A stretch of 39,693 bases of DNA from assembly GCA_030673825.1 (NCBI GenBank), contig JAUTCS010000030.1, positions 1 to 39,693 of the forward strand, read 5' to 3'. The stretch's first letter is position 1, and each line of letters opens with the position of its first letter. The position numbers and the translations under genes were made by a program. The DNA comes from Verrucomicrobiota bacterium JB024. Lineage in GTDB: Bacteria; Verrucomicrobiota; Verrucomicrobiia; Opitutales; Cerasicoccaceae. Positions 1-9,813 of the stretch are shown piece by piece. The notes under the pieces are model-generated. The model searched no databases, was not told the DNA's origin, and saw nothing but the letters and a program-made list of their open reading frames with translations.

Positions 1-1
1 C

Positions 2-2521
2 GACCCGCGCATCTTCCTGCGCGAGGACGGCCACGAGGTCAGCTACCCGATGATGCTCGACGACAAGGGCGCGGGCCAGTTCACCCTCTTTGACCTTCAG
101 GAAGACACCACCTACCGCGTCGAGACTTCCTCTCTGCGCTCGCCAGCGTACAGCGTGACCGTTTACGACCCGCCGAAGCTGGACTCCGTCCACCTCGCGC
201 TCGCCCCGCCGGCCTACACCCGGCGCGAGGCGCTGGAGTTCTCCAAGCTGCTGGATCTCTTCCCGGTCGAGGGCACGCAGATCACCTTGACCACGCAAAC
301 CGCCCCCCGCGTCAAAACCGCCCTGCGCCTGGGCGAGGAGACCATCCCCTTTGAGGGGACCGTGACCTTTACCGCGAAAAAGGACACCAACTATCAGCTC
401 ACCCTGACCAACGCCGAGGACCGCAAGGCCGTGACCGAGACGTACCAGATCGACGTCACCCCGGACGAGCCGCCCGTGGCCGACGTGATCGACCCCGGCC
501 AGGACACCAACGCCAAGCTCGACACGCTCCTGCCGCTGGAGCTGTACGCGGCGGACGACTTCGGCGTGGCCCGCGTGCTGCTGCACGTCTCGGTCTCGGG
601 GCTGCCGCGGCGACCGATTGAGGTCTTCGCCGCCCGCAAGGGGGCCGAGCCGGTGCTGGAGAACAACTTCCTCACCCAGCTCGACATCCCCCGGCTCGGC
701 GTCGAGCACGGCGACGTCGTCTCGTACTACTTCAGCGTGGTGGACAACCGCGAGCCCAAGGCCAACATCACCCAGAGCGACCTGTACTTCGTCGAGGTGG
801 TCAAGGACCTCGACCGGCCCGAGGCGCCCCCTTCCGACGCCAACGGCCAGCAGGACGAGGCGAAAAAGAAAGAAATCGACCTGCGCGCGCTCATTGTGGA
901 GCTCAAGCGCGTCATCCGCCAGACCTACCGCAGCGGGCTGCTGGAGGGCGACGCCCGCGACCAGGCCCGCCAGGAGCTGGGCGCGGACTTGAACAAGGTC
1001 CAGACCGAGGCCCGCAATCTGCTCGGTGAGATCGGCCAACTGCTCATGCAGGTCGAGGGCGGCGAATTCTTTATCATGATGAACAACGCCCTCGAGCGCT
1101 TGGCCGAGGCCGAGGAGGAGCTCAACGCCGACCGCCCCGACACTTCCATCCCGCTCCAGGAGGAGGCCCTGAGCAACCTCGTGCAGCTGGAGAGCTTTTT
1201 AAAGGCCACCCTCCCGCCCTCCGGCGGCGGGGGCGGAGGCGAGCCTTCCGACCAGCCCAACGCGCAACAATCCGGCGAGCCCAAAGACGGCGAGGGCCAG
1301 AACGAAACCGAAATGACCGTGCAGCAGATGCGCGCCCTCATGGACAAGCTCAACCGCCTCGCCGAAGACCAAGCCGCCCAGACCCAGCGTTATGAGCGGG
1401 CCGAGCGTTTCGAGCCCGGCGAGAGCGAGCGCCGCCAGCTCAGTCAGGAGCAGGACAAGCTCCGCCAGGAGGCCCGCGAGGCCGCCGACAGCCTGCGCGG
1501 CGAGCCCGGCATGGCCGAGATCCGGCACGAGATTTCCGAGGCGGGCCGCACCATGCAGGCCGCTTCCGGGGCCATCGGTGAGGGCGAGCCCACCCAGGCC
1601 GCCAATGCCGGGGCCCGCGCCAACGAGTCCCTCCTCAACGCCGCCGCGATGCTCGACGAGCGCATCCGCCAGGCCGCCGCCGGAGCCATGAACGAACTCG
1701 TCTCGCAGGCCGAGAGCCTGGCCGGACGCCAGGCCGGGGCCTCCCAGGCCAGCGGCGAAGCCGATCAGGCCGGGGGCGAGGGCGAGTCCAAGGGCGCGCT
1801 GCGCGAGCAGCAACTCAAGCTCAACGAGGAGTACACGCAGCTCATGGCCGAGATCGAGCGCACCGCCGTCGAGATGGGCGAGTCCTTCCCCGCCGCCGGG
1901 GAAAAGCTCGCCCGCGCCAGTCGCGAGGCCGACAAGGCCCGCACCGACGCCACCATGCAGCGTTCCGCCAACGCCCTGCTCTACGGACGCTACGCCAAGG
2001 CGGGCGAGCTTCAGGGCGAGGCCGCCGGGCAGCTTGACGCGCTGGCCGAGAGCTTGCGCGGGGCCCGCGACCAGATCCCCGCTCTTTCCTCCGCCCAGCT
2101 CCAGCAGCTCATGGCCCGCATCGAGGAGGCCCGCCAGCAGGCGCAGCAGGAGGCCAAAGGCCAGTCCGGCGAACAAAAGGGCGCCGAATCCGGCGAGGGC
2201 AAGGACGGCCAAAGCGAAGGCAAGTCGCAGCAGATGGGCAAGCTCGGGGGCGACCTCCAGCAGGCCGGGAAGATTTTGAAAAACGACCAGTTGGCCGAGT
2301 TGGGCGAGCGCATGAGCGCCCCCTCCAGCAGCGGCGGTTCCGCCGAGTCGGCGGGCGAGGCCGTCGGCCTGCTCAACCAGGCTGAGGCCGTGCTCCAGCA
2401 GTACCTGCGCATGCAGATGGTCGAGGAGCGCGTGCGCTACAAGCGCCAGTCCGCCCCGCCGCCCGACAAGTACCGCTCCCTGGTCGAGGAATACTTTAAA
2501 AACCTGGCCGAAGAACCCTGA
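2..2521 (+). CDS. DUF4175-like large coiled-coil protein, 5' end missing
   Basis: The reading frame is open to the left edge of the window, so this is the 3' part (about 839 residues) of a longer gene. The visible N-terminal third is made of beta-rich, Ig-like segments (a DEPP-type turn, then ADDFGVARV and VVSYYFSVVDN motifs) that resemble the extracytoplasmic part of DUF4175 family proteins. The rest is a long, Glu/Gln/Ala-rich helical region with repeated GESG/EGQ low-complexity spacers, probably coiled coil. The family is usually a membrane protein with N-terminal helices that would lie outside this window. It heads an operon with a vWA protein and a DUF4159 protein, an arrangement known from Verrucomicrobia and Planctomycetes next to MoxR/DUF58 genes. 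The stop codon shares one base with the next start (TGATG), implying coupled translation. Function is unknown; a structural or envelope role is inference. Confidence 0.8.
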   Translation, partial: DPRIFLREDGHEVSYPMMLDDKGAGQFTLFDLQEDTTYRVETSSLRSPAYSVTVYDPPKLDSVHLALAPPAYTRREALEFSKLLDLFPVEGTQITLTTQTAPRVKTALRLGEETIPFEGTVTFTAKKDTNYQLTLTNAEDRKAVTETYQIDVTPDEPPVADVIDPGQDTNAKLDTLLPLELYAADDFGVARVLLHVSVSGLPRRPIEVFAARKGAEPVLENNFLTQLDIPRLGVEHGDVVSYYFSVVDNREPKANITQSDLYFVEVVKDLDRPEAPPSDANGQQDEAKKKEIDLRALIVELKRVIRQTYRSGLLEGDARDQARQELGADLNKVQTEARNLLGEIGQLLMQVEGGEFFIMMNNALERLAEAEEELNADRPDTSIPLQEEALSNLVQLESFLKATLPPSGGGGGGEPSDQPNAQQSGEPKDGEGQNETEMTVQQMRALMDKLNRLAEDQAAQTQRYERAERFEPGESERRQLSQEQDKLRQEAREAADSLRGEPGMAEIRHEISEAGRTMQAASGAIGEGEPTQAANAGARANESLLNAAAMLDERIRQAAAGAMNELVSQAESLAGRQAGASQASGEADQAGGEGESKGALREQQLKLNEEYTQLMAEIERTAVEMGESFPAAGEKLARASREADKARTDATMQRSANALLYGRYAKAGELQGEAAGQLDALAESLRGARDQIPALSSAQLQQLMARIEEARQQAQQEAKGQSGEQKGAESGEGKDGQSEGKSQQMGKLGGDLQQAGKILKNDQLAELGERMSAPSSSGGSAESAGEAVGLLNQAEAVLQQYLRMQMVEERVRYKRQSAPPPDKYRSLVEEYFKNLAEEP

Positions 2522-4698
2522 TGCATTTCGACACGCCCATCCCCGTCGCGGCTATCGCCGTGGCCGCCGTGCTCCTGGCCGCCGCTCTCTGGCGACTGGC
2601 GCGGGCGCAGCGCGGCGAGCTCCCGCGCGGCCTGGGGTGGGCGAGCCTCGTCCTGCGCCTGCTGGCTGTGGCGCTGGTGGCGCTGCTCGCGCTCAACCCG
2701 TACTGGATCAGGCGCGAACCCGACCCGGAGGGCTTCCGGCTGGCCGTGCTCGCGGACGCTTCCGGCAGCATGCACACCCGCGACCTCGACGGGACCGCCC
2801 GGATCGACTTCGCCGCCGCCCAGATGGACGCGACCGCGCCGGAGAGCCTGCTTGCACGCTTGGGTAAACGCTATCCAAGGCTCGGGGCCTACGCCTTCAG
2901 CGATGGGCTGCACGCCGTTCCCGCCGGGGGCCTGACCCTCGAAAGCGGCCAGACCGCCATCGGCACCAGCCTGGAGGAAGCCCTCGCCCTCGACCCCGCC
3001 CAAGGGCCGCTGGGCGGGATCGTCCTGCTCAGTGACGGGATTTCGCTCCAAGGCACGCCCCTGATGGACGCGGCCCGCACCGCCCGCGAGGCCGGGGCGC
3101 CCGTCACCGTCGTCGGCGTGGGGGACTCCACGCAGGGCGGCGACGCCGCGCTGGAGCTGGCCGTACGCACCGCCGAGCCGCTCGTGAGCGAACCGTTGGA
3201 GCTGGAGGCGACCGTCACCAGCACCTTTGCCCAGCCCGTCACCACCACGGTCGAAATCGCCGACGGCGACACCGTGCTCGCCCGGCAGGAAGTCCGGCTG
3301 GAGCCCGGCGCGACGGCCCGCGTGAGCGCAACCGCCGAACCCGAGCGGGCTGGCTTCCACAGCTACCGCGCCCGCCTGGCCACGCCCGTCCCCGGCGACC
3401 GCAACCAGAGCAACGACCTCGCCTTCGCCGCCGCCGACGTGGGCGAACCTCGTGTGATGAAGGCTCTTTACCTCAGCAGCCACCTCAACGACACCTTCCG
3501 CTTCCTGCGCGAGGCGCTGCGGGCGGACCCGGACTGGAACCTGCACGCGGTCATCCGCCTCGATGCCGAACGCTTTACCACCCTGGGTTTTGACCAGAAA
3601 CCGGAAGACGAGACCGCGGGCTTCGCGGCGGTGGCGGACCAGTTGGTGGACCACAGCGTGCTCATCGTCGAGACCGCCGCCGTGGCCGAGATGGACAAGC
3701 CCACCCGTCAGGCCCTGCTGGACTTCCTCACCCTGCGCGGGGGCGGTGTGCTGTTTTTCGGCCCGCCGGAGAACCTCCCCGCCGACCTGCGCTACCTCCT
3801 GCCCGTGCGCCAGAGCGAGACACTGGAGCGCCCCCAGCAGCTGGCTCTGGAAATCACGCCCGACCCGGTCTTCACCGACTTGGCCGGGGGCACGCTCTTT
3901 CGCCCGCCGCCGCTCTTCCTGCCCGGCGACCGCACGGCCTACCCGGCGACCGAGCTTTCGCGCGGGGCACGCACGATTCTGGCCACCCGCGAGGGCAGGC
4001 TGCCCCTGCTCACCGTCCACGCCTACGGCGCGGGGCGCGTCGCCTACCTCGGCACCGCTTCGACCTGGCGCTGGCGCCTGAGCAGCGAGCACGGCCAGCG
4101 CCAGCACGAGCTGTACTGGCGCTACCTGCTGGGCTGGCTCGGCAGCGGCGGCAAGCCCCGCCTCGACATGCCCCTGCAGGGAACCATCGTCCCGGTGGAC
4201 GAGCCGGTCGCGCTCGATGTCGATGTGCGCGGGCCGGACTTCCGCCCCGCCGAGGACGCCCGCGTCAGCGCCATCCTGACCCCTTCCGGCGGCAGGCCCG
4301 CCGCCCCCGTCAACCTCGTGCCCGACCCCTCCCGGCCCGGCCGCTACCAGGGCACCGCCGCGCTGGAGCAGACCGGCGAAGCCCGCGTCGAGTACCGGGT
4401 GAGCTTCCCCGACGGTGAGGAACTGCGCCAGGAGGCGTGGTTCGCCGGGGCCCACCTGGGCCGCGAAAACGCCGACCTCGCCTTCCGCGAACGCGAGCTG
4501 CGCGACCTCGCCCGTGTCACCGGCGGCGACTACATCGGTTGGCGCGACGTGGACGGCCTCGATCAAGTTCCCTTGCGCGCGGACGTGCCGCTGCGCGAAA
4601 CGCGCATCTACTGGACGCGCAACCTCGCCTTTGCCCTCCTCCTCGCGCTCGCCGCCGGGACCGAATGGTTCCTGCGCCGCCGCGCCGGCCTGAACTGA
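2521..4698 (+). CDS. membrane-anchored von Willebrand factor A domain protein (BatA-like context)
   Basis: A 725-residue protein. Two hydrophobic helices lie near residues 7-25 and 40-60, followed directly by a vWA domain with a complete MIDAS start: D79-A-S81-G-S83, the DxSxS metal site, and a later LLSDG strand. The middle part (about 310-520) looks like the glutamine-amidotransferase-like fold often found in these proteins (FLTLRGGGVLFFGPP), then a beta-rich segment, and a single C-terminal membrane helix before RRRAGLN. By family, such proteins sit in the inner membrane with domains facing the periplasm and work with MoxR ATPases; no substrate is known. The start codon overlaps the upstream stop by one base and the stop overlaps the next start by one base, so all three are probably translated together. 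Confidence 0.85.
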   Translation: MHFDTPIPVAAIAVAAVLLAAALWRLARAQRGELPRGLGWASLVLRLLAVALVALLALNPYWIRREPDPEGFRLAVLADASGSMHTRDLDGTARIDFAAAQMDATAPESLLARLGKRYPRLGAYAFSDGLHAVPAGGLTLESGQTAIGTSLEEALALDPAQGPLGGIVLLSDGISLQGTPLMDAARTAREAGAPVTVVGVGDSTQGGDAALELAVRTAEPLVSEPLELEATVTSTFAQPVTTTVEIADGDTVLARQEVRLEPGATARVSATAEPERAGFHSYRARLATPVPGDRNQSNDLAFAAADVGEPRVMKALYLSSHLNDTFRFLREALRADPDWNLHAVIRLDAERFTTLGFDQKPEDETAGFAAVADQLVDHSVLIVETAAVAEMDKPTRQALLDFLTLRGGGVLFFGPPENLPADLRYLLPVRQSETLERPQQLALEITPDPVFTDLAGGTLFRPPPLFLPGDRTAYPATELSRGARTILATREGRLPLLTVHAYGAGRVAYLGTASTWRWRLSSEHGQRQHELYWRYLLGWLGSGGKPRLDMPLQGTIVPVDEPVALDVDVRGPDFRPAEDARVSAILTPSGGRPAAPVNLVPDPSRPGRYQGTAALEQTGEARVEYRVSFPDGEELRQEAWFAGAHLGRENADLAFRERELRDLARVTGGDYIGWRDVDGLDQVPLRADVPLRETRIYWTRNLAFALLLALAAGTEWFLRRRAGLN

Positions 4699-6257
4699 TG
4701 CGCCTGACAACCTCCAGACACCTTCTCCTGCTCGGTGCGGCCCTCGCCGCCGCCGCGCTCCCGCTGGCCGCGCAGACGCGCACCCAGGCCATCCCGCGCA
4801 ACCTTTTTCCGCCCAGCCTCCTGCCCGAGCCCAAGCTCAGCCCCGAGGAGGAGGCCACCATCAACCGCGCTCTGGCCGACCTCAAGTCCGAGAACAGCGA
4901 GTTCCGCGCCGGGGCCGTCATGCTGCTGGGCAAGTACGAGAGCCGACAGGCCCGCGAGGCCGTCATCGCCGCGCTGGCCGACCCGACCCCGCGCGTGCGC
5001 CGCGCCGCGCTGGTCTCCGTCATGGAGTGGAACCGCGGCGCACCAGTGGAGGCCGTCGTCCCCGTCCTGCGCCTGGTCGGCGACGAGGACGCCGAGCTGC
5101 GCCGCACCGCCTCCGCCGCCATCCCCTCCATGATGGCGGTCAAAAACGCGATGGAGATCCTGCGCCCCGGCACCGTCGCCCCCCTGCCCGACGACGTGAA
5201 CCAGATCCTCATCGACGCCTATCTGGACGAGGATGTCATCGTGCGGCGCAACCTGCTCACGAACACCTTTTACCTCAATCTGCCCGTCCCCGGCGACACC
5301 TTCCTCGCCCTCATGAACGACGAAGACCCGCAGGTACGACTGGAGGCTGTCGGCCTGGCCGCCCGCTTCGCCGAGCCCAAGGCCTTCGCCCGCGAGGCGC
5401 TCCGGTGGATCAACGACGGCAACCGCCCCGAGCGCTTGCGCCTGGCCCGCGAGCTCGCCCGCCAGCCCACCCCCGCCCAGCTGGAGCTGCTGCGCCAGCT
5501 CGCCGAGGACGAGGACGACGAGATCGCCGCCGAAGCGCTCCTGGGGCGCTTCCGCCCACTGGGCACGGACGACACCTTTGACCGGCTCCTGACCCGCCTG
5601 CGCGAGGGCCGCCTCAAGCAGGAGCAGGGGTTGCGCTTTCTCCAGCTCATGCGCCTGCACCCGAGCGAAGTCGCCGGGCACATCGACATCCTTGTGCAGC
5701 TGGACGACCCGCTCCTGCGCCGCGAGGCCGTGGAGCTGTTTTTCAACATGGGTTACGCACAGGACAACCCCGATCAGGTCGCCGCCTTTATCGCCGACCC
5801 CTCCCCCGAAGTCCGCGCCGCCGCCCTCAAGTACTACGAACGCCGCAGCGGCGACATCGACCCGGCGCTGCTGGAAGCCATGCTCACCAGCCGCTACCCG
5901 GACGTGCGCCTGACCCTTGTTTACATGACCTCCAGCATGAAAAACCCCGCCGTCGAGGACGCCCTGCTGGACCTGCTCCTGGACGAGGAGACCGCCATCC
6001 GCCAGCAAAGCCTGCGCGAGATCGTCCGCCGCCGTATGGACGGCTGGGAGGACATCCTGACCGCCTCCCTCGATGACGAGGACATCTTCATCCAGCGCCA
6101 CGCCGCCGACCTCATCATGCGCTCGCAGATGCCCGACGGCAACCGCGTGCTGCGCGCCTACATCGACAGCCACCCGAACTCCCCTCTCGTCCCGCTGCTG
6201 CGCATTTACCTGGAGGACCCCTCCGCTTTTCCCGCCATTCGCCAGGAGTCCCTATGA
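4698..6257 (+). CDS. exported HEAT-repeat protein
   Basis: The start is placed at 4698 because that ATG overlaps the previous stop (TGATG) and opens a clear signal peptide (MRLTTSRHLLLLG, cleavage after about LAAQ); an in-frame extension upstream only reads through the neighbour. The mature 490 residues carry about nine degenerate HEAT/PBS-type repeats, visible as recurring D-x-x-xxVRxxA units (for example DPTPRVRRAAL, DEDPQVRLEAV, DPSPEVRAAAL). Such alpha-solenoids act as protein-binding scaffolds. Its place between the vWA and DUF4159 genes suggests it assembles with them in the periplasm, which is inference. Its last four bases are shared with the next start (ATGA). Confidence 0.85.
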   Translation: MRLTTSRHLLLLGAALAAAALPLAAQTRTQAIPRNLFPPSLLPEPKLSPEEEATINRALADLKSENSEFRAGAVMLLGKYESRQAREAVIAALADPTPRVRRAALVSVMEWNRGAPVEAVVPVLRLVGDEDAELRRTASAAIPSMMAVKNAMEILRPGTVAPLPDDVNQILIDAYLDEDVIVRRNLLTNTFYLNLPVPGDTFLALMNDEDPQVRLEAVGLAARFAEPKAFAREALRWINDGNRPERLRLARELARQPTPAQLELLRQLAEDEDDEIAAEALLGRFRPLGTDDTFDRLLTRLREGRLKQEQGLRFLQLMRLHPSEVAGHIDILVQLDDPLLRREAVELFFNMGYAQDNPDQVAAFIADPSPEVRAAALKYYERRSGDIDPALLEAMLTSRYPDVRLTLVYMTSSMKNPAVEDALLDLLLDEETAIRQQSLREIVRRRMDGWEDILTASLDDEDIFIQRHAADLIMRSQMPDGNRVLRAYIDSHPNSPLVPLLRIYLEDPSAFPAIRQESL

Positions 6258-7333
6258 CGCGCTTTTCCCTCACCGCCGCCGCTCTCGCCGCCACCTTGTT
6301 TCTCGGTGGACATGCCGCCCGCGCCCAGTCGGACGCCCCAGCGCCGGAAGCGAGCCCGCCCAGCCTGACCACGCCACAGGGCCAGCCAGCCGCCAGCCCC
6401 GCGTCGGCGGCCACTTCGCCCGCGAAGCTCACCCCGCCGGACCCGGTGCAAGTCATCCAGCTCGTGCAGGGTGAAGTGCTGCGCCGCAACTACCCCGACG
6501 GGCTCACCTCCCTGCTGGGCGAGCTCAACCAGAAAACCTCCCTCGCGCTCGATCCGGACCCGCTCTACATCGAGACCTTTGACGACCCGCGCATTTTCGA
6601 GCACCCCTTTATCTACGTGAACTACGCCGACCGTGCGGACTGGACGCTCTCCGAGGGCGAAAAGGAAGCCCTCAAAGCGTACCTGGACCGGGGCGGGTTC
6701 ATCTTCATCGACGCGGGGATCACCCCGTCGTTCCTGCGCGACAGCGCCCAGTACGGGCAGTTCCATAGCTTCGCGGAGTGGAGCGTGACCCCGGAGCTGG
6801 AGGAGGCCTTCGCCTCGATCTACCCGGACAAGGCCTTCCTGCCGCTGCCGCGCTCGCACCCGCTCTTCCGCGCCTTTTACTCCGGCCTGCCGGATGCCGC
6901 CATCCTGCCCGACACCGTGCGCGACTTTGTCGTCAACGAGAAGTGGCCGCAGGGCACCTACTCCGCCATGGGGCTAACTGTCAACGGTCGGCTCGCCGTC
7001 CTGGCCATGCCCATCCTCGCCATGGGCTGGGGCAAGAACGACCTGGGCCAGTGGACGACCTTCATCGGCTTCCGCATCCGCGAAGGGGCCGAGGGCCTCT
7101 CCGAGCGCCTCTCCGAGGCCGCCTACACGGGCACGAGCTTCGAGGTCACCCGTGAGGACGGCCGCAAGGACCAGATCTTTACCCAGGAGGAGGCCATGCC
7201 CGCCTGGGTCCACGAACCCGACGACGACTGGCGCGTCTTCCGCTACTACTACACGCAGGAAATCAGCGACTACGCCCACAGCTTCTACACCCAACTCGGC
7301 GTGAATCTCTTCGTGTACGTGTACACGCAGTAG
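6254..7333 (+). CDS. DUF4159 domain protein, exported
   Basis: A 359-residue protein starting with a signal peptide (about residues 1-24, ending HAARAQ) and a Pro/Ala/Ser-rich linker to about residue 60. The rest matches the DUF4159 pattern: a conserved NY-x-DG-x-TSL opening, HPFIYVNYAD, then LDRGGFIFIDAG, which resembles the glutamine-amidotransferase-like Rossmann strand typical of the family. DUF4159 genes are regularly found with vWA/BatA, DUF58 and MoxR genes; no activity has been assigned. It is the last gene of the operon and overlaps the HEAT gene by four bases. After its TAG there is about 120 bases before the next start, with no convincing U-tract terminator. Confidence 0.85.
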   Translation: MTRFSLTAAALAATLFLGGHAARAQSDAPAPEASPPSLTTPQGQPAASPASAATSPAKLTPPDPVQVIQLVQGEVLRRNYPDGLTSLLGELNQKTSLALDPDPLYIETFDDPRIFEHPFIYVNYADRADWTLSEGEKEALKAYLDRGGFIFIDAGITPSFLRDSAQYGQFHSFAEWSVTPELEEAFASIYPDKAFLPLPRSHPLFRAFYSGLPDAAILPDTVRDFVVNEKWPQGTYSAMGLTVNGRLAVLAMPILAMGWGKNDLGQWTTFIGFRIREGAEGLSERLSEAAYTGTSFEVTREDGRKDQIFTQEEAMPAWVHEPDDDWRVFRYYYTQEISDYAHSFYTQLGVNLFVYVYTQ

Positions 7334-7454
7334 GCAGTAATGGCAAAAATCGACCCGCGCCGCGCCACACATGCGGGTTAATGTCCCCGTTAAGATCCGG
7401 TAACAGCAGCACCCGCGGCAAGCTCCGGTCTTGCGCTTATCACGGAAAGGGGTA

Positions 7455-8552
7455 ATGTCTCCATCACCCATGAAAGCCATCCTGCCCACGCTGTTTTCAC
7501 TCGCGCTGCTGGCGCTCGCCCCCGCCGCCCAAGCCCAGCCCACCGTCTGGACCGTCAACGCCGACGAAACCGTCGGGGCGGACTTCACCGACCTGCCGGA
7601 GGCCATTGCCGCCGCCAACGAAGGAGACATTATCTACATCGCCGGGAGCACTGAGAATTACGGCCAAATCGACCCCGTGCGTATCGATAAGCCGCTGCTC
7701 ATCTACGGCCCCGGCTACCTGCTGGCCCAGAATAAGCTCCAGAGCGGCGGCTCGACCCTGCCGGCGCGAGTCTTTAGCATCACCATAGGAGAGGGGGGCG
7801 ACGGCACCCTCATCGCGGGCCTGACAATTAACAATCTCGATATTAATAACGTCAGTTCGGTATACATCAGGTCTAACTGTATCACCGAAGAAATCGACTG
7901 CTATAATGTCGGGTATGTTCTCTTCGCACAGAACCTACTTTATGGTTACGATGATTACTCGAACATATTCCGTGAAATGAATTTTCGTATTGATGGTTGT
8001 TCAGAAGTAATCATCACCCACAACATCCTGCTATCCGCACGCGTTGAAGACTTCTATCGGAACGGCGATATTACTCTGATCCATAACTTTATCGCTGATA
8101 CAGAGATCAATGAGAGTGAGGGTTCTATATCGTTTTCCTACAATGTTTTCAGCGATGTGGACCTGAGATACAATTGGGCGTGGAGGTCGGCCCAGTGCGA
8201 TAACAACCTGTTCCTCCAAGACTGCAATGTCCCCTACACCGCCCAAAATAAAGGCAGTAACGTCTTCGATGTGCCCATGCAGAATGTCTACCCCCGCCTC
8301 GTGAATGACCTGAGCGACGCGTTAGACTATTACGGCGAACGCATATTCATCCCCGAGCCCGGCAGCGCAGCGATCAACATCAACCAGACCGGCAAGGACG
8401 CCGGACCCTTTGGGGGCAGTGAGCCCTATACCCTCGCCGGCCTGCCCAACATCCCCCGCATCAGTTCGGTGGAAGCACCGCACTTTTCCACCACCTCGCA
8501 GGGTATCACCGTGCGCCTGACGCTCGCTCCCGAGCCCACTCAGGACCAGTAA
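7455..8552 (+). CDS. secreted right-handed beta-helix-like protein
   Basis: The start at 7455 has a purine stretch (GGAAAGGGG) just upstream; an ATG at 7470 and a TTG at 7431 are alternatives in the same frame. All give a signal peptide built around MKAILPTLFSLALL and ending at AQA-Q. The mature protein opens with a segment like those of parallel beta-helix proteins (TVWTVNADE, FTDLPEAIAAANEGDIIYIAG), followed by runs of short Asn/Ile/Asp-rich strands with IIxHNxxL-like rungs. Polysaccharide lyases, pectin-type enzymes and adhesins share this fold, but I see no catalytic signature. The central part, about 7800-8200, is far poorer in G+C than both ends, unlike every neighbour. It is followed 9 bases later by the next gene. 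Confidence 0.7.
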   Translation: MSPSPMKAILPTLFSLALLALAPAAQAQPTVWTVNADETVGADFTDLPEAIAAANEGDIIYIAGSTENYGQIDPVRIDKPLLIYGPGYLLAQNKLQSGGSTLPARVFSITIGEGGDGTLIAGLTINNLDINNVSSVYIRSNCITEEIDCYNVGYVLFAQNLLYGYDDYSNIFREMNFRIDGCSEVIITHNILLSARVEDFYRNGDITLIHNFIADTEINESEGSISFSYNVFSDVDLRYNWAWRSAQCDNNLFLQDCNVPYTAQNKGSNVFDVPMQNVYPRLVNDLSDALDYYGERIFIPEPGSAAININQTGKDAGPFGGSEPYTLAGLPNIPRISSVEAPHFSTTSQGITVRLTLAPEPTQDQ

Positions 8553-8561
8553 GGCCCACCC

Positions 8562-9734
8562 ATGAAAAAGCTCCTGCCCTGGCTGCTCTTTCTCCTCCCC
8601 GGTGCCCTCGCCGCCCGGGAACCCACCTCCTATAAGGCCTGGGTGGACGGATATTCGATCGCCAGCGGTGCCTGGAACGCCGATACACCGACCGCGCAGA
8701 CGATTGACCTGAGCAAGCTGCGCCTGGGAACCGGCCCCCACCTGCTGAAGATCGTGGCCTACTGCGACGATGGCACACAGAGTCCGCCATGGACTCACCG
8801 CTTCATGGTCGAGCCCGGCCCGCAGGCCGAAGCCGTCACCTACTCCGTCCGCGATAGCGCAGGCAACGAAGTCGAAACCGGCCCGTTCAGCGACGACCCG
8901 CAAAGCGGCGACATCGCCACCCTCGGCACCGACCTCGCCCCCGGCCCTTACCGGCTGACCCTCACCTCGCACACCCTGCGCACCGAAGGCGGCTTTCCCT
9001 ATTCGCGCCATGTCTTCTTCGAGCCGGACAGCCGTCGCAGCTTTTCCCCACCCATCGCCGAGAGTGTCGCCCAGCTGATTGACGAGTCCGGTAATGTCGT
9101 CAAGACCGTCGGCCTGGCGCACTACGACAGCGACGAGGATTACCAACTGTTCCTCTCCCCGCTGGACATGAAGGAACTTCCCGCCGACAGCACGCTGCGC
9201 CTGCAGGTCTCGCTCATGCAGAGCAACGGCCAATGGTTCAGCTCCGAGCTGGACACCGCCCCTCTGCTCTACCGGCAGGAGCCTTTCGAGTACTGGATCG
9301 ATGACCATACCGCCACCGGCTATAAGGGTCACTACAACGACCCCGATGGCGACGGCATGAGCAACCTCCTGGAGTGGTACCTCAAGACCGACCCGGACCG
9401 GGCCGACCACGGCGTCGCCCCGCAGCTAAAGGCCACCCCCGACGGGCTCAGCATCAGCTGGGTCGGGCGCGGGGGCCTGGAAGAAAACGCTGCGGGCCTC
9501 TTCAGCACCGCCGATAATCATTATGTCGCGCTCGAATATATCGAGCACTTTGGCGTGTCCCAACATGGCTGGCAAACGGGCCTGCCGCAGGACGACTGGC
9601 TCAGCGACTACCCACACACGGTGACGCCGCTACCCGGCGGCATGGCCCGCCACGAAGTGCTCATCCCCTACGACTCCTTCACGCTCGAGGGCACGCTCCT
9701 GCTGCGCTGGGCCCCGGCCTCGCATCTTCATTAA
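8562..9734 (+). CDS. secreted protein with a DxDGDGMSN calcium-type motif
   Basis: A 390-residue protein with a signal peptide (MKKLLPWLLFLLPGALAA). The body is beta-rich with no family I recognise. Near residue 265 is NDPDGDGMSNLLEWYLKTDP, the thrombospondin-type-3/EF-hand-like sequence that is very common near the C-terminal end of exported verrucomicrobial proteins and probably binds calcium. The segment after it (about 100 residues) is beta-rich, as usual for such proteins. It lies 9 bases behind the beta-helix gene and is probably cotranscribed with it. An extracellular or surface role is inferred; the substrate is unknown. Confidence 0.75.
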   Translation: MKKLLPWLLFLLPGALAAREPTSYKAWVDGYSIASGAWNADTPTAQTIDLSKLRLGTGPHLLKIVAYCDDGTQSPPWTHRFMVEPGPQAEAVTYSVRDSAGNEVETGPFSDDPQSGDIATLGTDLAPGPYRLTLTSHTLRTEGGFPYSRHVFFEPDSRRSFSPPIAESVAQLIDESGNVVKTVGLAHYDSDEDYQLFLSPLDMKELPADSTLRLQVSLMQSNGQWFSSELDTAPLLYRQEPFEYWIDDHTATGYKGHYNDPDGDGMSNLLEWYLKTDPDRADHGVAPQLKATPDGLSISWVGRGGLEENAAGLFSTADNHYVALEYIEHFGVSQHGWQTGLPQDDWLSDYPHTVTPLPGGMARHEVLIPYDSFTLEGTLLLRWAPASHLH

Positions 9735-9813
9735 ACCCCGCCCCCCGCTGACGCCAGGGACCGGCGCTTTCCCGCTTGCCGGGAGCACTGGCACGGATAA
9801 AGCTGATCGCGTT

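Noticed and set aside
2437-4710. 757-codon open frame on the minus strand
   Set aside because: Antisense to the vWA gene, without recognisable domains; a composition artefact.
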